From Liolophura sinensis (Eukaryota; Mollusca; Polyplacophora; Chitonida; Chitonidae), in the NCBI RefSeq assembly GCF_032854445.1, contig NC_088301.1, forward strand, positions 29,682,402-29,746,401: DNA of 64,000 bases, in the 5' to 3' direction. The notes beneath the pieces were generated by a model. The model searched no databases and was not told the origin of the DNA. It was given only the letters and a program-made list of their open reading frames with translations. The translations under genes were made by a program, and so were the position numbers. Below are positions 61,073 to 64,000 of the stretch, one piece after another. How positions within the stretch are numbered: the stretch's first letter is position 1; every line of letters starts with the position of its first letter.

Positions 61073-62135
61073 AGAATGAGAATGCACGCTTAGAAACAAG
61101 CCGATATCGACAACTATCATCAACAGCTACGGTCCACGTTCCCAAATTACCGTGGTTTTTAAGGGATACCTGGAAAACTCGGGAAAATCAACGTAGTGGT
61201 TGTAGAACTAGATGTAATGGCTGGTGGATATATGGAGTGAATCGTTCGCAAATACCCGCAGCTTCGATTGTAGGTCAGTTAATCGCATTATGCTTTAAAG
61301 GTTAACATATTATAATATACCTAACCCAGTTGTGTACATACTTGTCGACATACCACAAGTAATGGTGTAGCTAGTTTCACGGCTTGGCTGCCAGCACACA
61401 AGCAACAAGGGACAGATCAGCAGACAAGCAGGCAACGACTTGGTTTGCATACAAGCAAACATGAGTTTGATCAATATATATTGGCACCAAGAGCTTGGTG
61501 TGCAACATGAGTTTGATCAATGTTTAAGTAGCAACACAGTGCTATGCACACAAGCAACAAAAGTCAAATCAGTTTATAAGCACACAACCAACACGCCTGA
61601 TCAACGCCCATGCAAGTGCATGGCTATACCGTACAAGCTATCGTACTCCGACGTATTGAAAGTGATATGTCTGGTAAGACAGCCCACGACATCTCTTGGT
61701 CAATTCTATTTAACAGATGGAGCAATTGTGTTACATCCAAGTCGAAGTCAACCTAGCTTACACATGTACCAATATTCGACAACGTGTGTGTATAGGTAAC
61801 ATAGTCGCAAATGACACGTCTAAAATAAATAATTTAACAGTGAACTGCCACAGGAAACATGTAACAATCGGTGATGATCAGTCAGCACATGTTTAAAATT
61901 TCTCAGATTGTTGCTATACACATCACTATTACGTCATCCATGACTATGGGTCCTCGTTACAAAATTCGTCACACTGGCTTAGTTTTAACAGCATGTTAGT
62001 AAATCTATTGACCATTGTTTACTTCAATTTATTTCGGCCAATGCATTAAGTACAACGTAAAGTGGATTGAGTTTATGTGTAACGTACACGTCTGCTTGGT
62101 TCAATGGTAAATACTGCATCGTAACTAATCTACAC
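61073..62135. other. Intergenic, nothing recognised
   Basis: AT-rich DNA. A short GAGTTTGATCAAT stretch occurs twice (61464, 61509). The 119-codon plus frame at 61440-61799 has no family motif. Confidence 0.35.
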
Positions 62136-62201
62136 TAATAAAGATAGCCCAAAACAGTAATAAAGATAGCCCAAAACAGTAATAAAGATAGCCCAAAACA
62201 T
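62136..62201. repeat. 22-bp tandem repeat, three units
   Basis: Three almost perfect copies of TAATAAAGATAGCCCAAAAC plus AG (last one AT). Confidence 0.98.
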
Positions 62202-62937
62202 CATAAATCTCGTTGAGCATTGCGTATGGCCTTCAACATAACTTCACTTGTCTCCATGCAGCAGGACGATCCCAATGCCATCGTATTCATGATGCTGTTA
62301 ATATGGCACGGTTTGCTAAAATCCCTATAGATGAAGGACCACCAAGTCTGTGCTGTGACACAGAACTGACCAATTGCCTGCTCCATCAACGGGAATAACT
62401 TAAATGGGCGAGTCTGAACTCAGCAAAGCGGAGTTTTTAACTCCGTTGTCGTACGGTAAAGGAGTCTTGGCAATATAAGCCCCATACTGACTGGCAATCA
62501 CTTATCTACATTAGTTCATATTAAGAATATATTATATACCCATTTACGACGCTTACTTTTGCTATCTCTATAAACAGACGCCAAGTGTGGTGAATACTGA
62601 TGAGGAGATGAACGGATCGATCTCTTTTCCAATGCTTTACCCACTAATCTAAGAAAAGCCGCATAAATGACTATGACATGTACGTAGCACATATCCTTTC
62701 GATATAAAAAATGACAGACAGATAGATAGTTTATTTGACGCGAACAAAACTTTCTCCTTGTCACGCACCTAAAATACAACTGATGCTTTCATGACGGATT
62801 ACAAATAATCAATGAAGTGAAAACGATTTCTTAATTCAATGATATATAAAATGACAGGCCCAAGGGAGCGGCCATTTCACGGTGTGAAAATGTTCTGTCG
62901 CTAGCGGACATTTCCTTTTGCAACGAATTCAGCTGTG

Positions 62938-63205
62938 GGGGCCTCAGTGGCTTAAGGGATTAGCCTGTCAGCGCGAAGCAATGACTCGGCAGCCGCTCAC
63001 CAATGCGGTTGCCGAGAGTTCAAGTCCAGCTCATGTTGGCGTTCTCTCCGGTCGTAAATGGGAAGGTCTGTCACCAATCTGGGTATTGTCGTAGATTTCC
63101 CCCGGGCTCTGCCCGGTTTCCTCCCACTATAAGGCTGGCGGTCGTAGTATCAATGAAATATTCTTGAGTTCGCCGATGAAATAAATAAACAAATAAACAA
63201 ATAAA
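62938..63205 (+). mobile_element. SINE family A, full length, sense
   Basis: The most complete copy. The head GGGGCCTCAGTGGCTTAAGG carries an A-box-like element, then GAGTTCAAGTCC (B box), the CGGGCTCTGCCCGGTTTCCT stretch, GAAATATTCTTGAGTTCG, and an AAATAAATAAACA-type tail. The head resembles a class II tRNA but cannot fold as a working tRNA. Confidence 0.92.
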
Positions 63206-64000
63206 TTCTACCGTGAATAAGCCCGTAAACTCAAAACAAATCTTGTTGAACATCACACTTAATACACCAATAACGGTGTCGTGGATTTACTGTGGTGCAT
63301 AGATAAACAATGCATACATCCAGAAAAACAAGTGAAACAAGTAAATTTTACCAGAATTTTATCACGTAGAGGACAGATGTCTACAGTAGATGTCTGAAAT
63401 AAAATTTAAACCGGTTATGAACTGCCGAATAAACTACATCGTTTAAATATATATCCTGGTATAGGTAAAATGTAGAAGTTTCTAAAGTGGAGAACAGGTA
63501 TAAGCAAAAAAAAAAAAAAGAAAACATCAAATTTCAACATAATTATATTCCAACTTCAAGTCTGAACAGTCGCTTTCGTCAGGAGTGACCTGGTATATAT
63601 AAAGCTAATTCTATAACATTCATAAGAATGGTGACATATCTCCACTTTATCACAGATCTATAAAAATCTGAAAATGAGAAGTACAGTGCATTCTTCGAAG
63701 GCTGAGCAGGTGCGCTATGTATCGCTGAACCAAACAGCACAGCTGTTTATTTATTTTTTTATTTGAATGGTTTCAACAAATAAGATGAATCTGAAAACCG
63801 GTGCAGTCAACAATTCAGTAAGATTTGATACCACTTGCATTCCATCTCTGAAGTGCTCTGACCAATTTGCACACAATTACATCACAATCTAGTCATGCTT
63901 GGATATATGTAATATGCATACCACACAATATTTCAGACCATGCAGAATGCATACAGCTCAAGCTTAGTAGAGCTAATAGTCGCCGCTTTACACCTTTTAC
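63206..64000. other. Window end, nothing recognised
   Basis: AT-rich DNA with an A-run near 63507. No exon, repeat family or RNA gene was recognised. Confidence 0.4.

Noticed and set aside
62201-62398. Opposed open frames of about 60 codons on both strands
   Set aside because: Both look protein-like, which points to composition rather than coding; no splice or family support.
62938-63030. tRNA-like sequence with A and B boxes
   Set aside because: The 3' half cannot pair with the 5' half as an acceptor stem, and the rest of the element follows; it is a SINE head, not a tRNA gene.

Overview
The window looks like nuclear DNA of a lophotrochozoan animal, most probably a mollusc. The genes are split by spliceosomal introns, the base composition is AT-rich, and the DNA is full of tRNA-derived SINEs of types I associate with bivalve and gastropod genomes. 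No rRNA, functional tRNA, CRISPR or bacterial operon structure was seen. The species cannot be fixed from the sequence alone.

Layout. (1) About 1.3-2.7 kb, minus strand: two phase-matched exons of a Cys-rich EGF-like extracellular or receptor protein, incomplete here. (2) 4.1-4.9 kb, minus: a decayed Penelope-like retroelement 3' end with a GIY-YIG domain. (3) 9.6-10.2 kb, minus: a GNAT N-acetyltransferase whose frame is broken by a 64-bp tandem duplication. (4) 14.99-32.48 kb, plus: a full 13-exon ERK7/MAPK15 gene (539 codons by my reading), complete except for one missing base in the A-run of exon 1. (5) 32.5-49.0 kb: gene-poor DNA with SINE fragments, minisatellites and diverged repeats. 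(6) 49.03-57.05 kb, minus: a tetraspanin of eight supported exons, again broken by one missing base (exon 3), with a possible tiny first exon near 59.95 kb. (7) 57-64 kb: SINEs and minisatellites.

The most unusual element is a composite retroposon: a tRNA-derived SINE, then about 390 bp of unrelated sequence, then an 18-bp tandem repeat. One copy (11.07-12.22 kb) is flanked by a 15-bp direct repeat with one mismatch, so the parts seem to have moved as a unit, in the manner of hominoid SVA elements. A second copy (17.59-18.42 kb) lies in opposite orientation, and the pair brackets the ERK7 promoter region and first exon.

The genes do not form an operon or pathway. ERK7 is an atypical MAP kinase linked in other animals to cilia, autophagy and secretion; the tetraspanin is a membrane scaffold; the acetyltransferase substrate is unknown. 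Three otherwise well-kept genes each carry one frame-breaking difference. For the two one-base cases a consensus error is more likely than true loss. All family calls are from motif recognition by eye; no database search was run, and identities between repeats are visual estimates.
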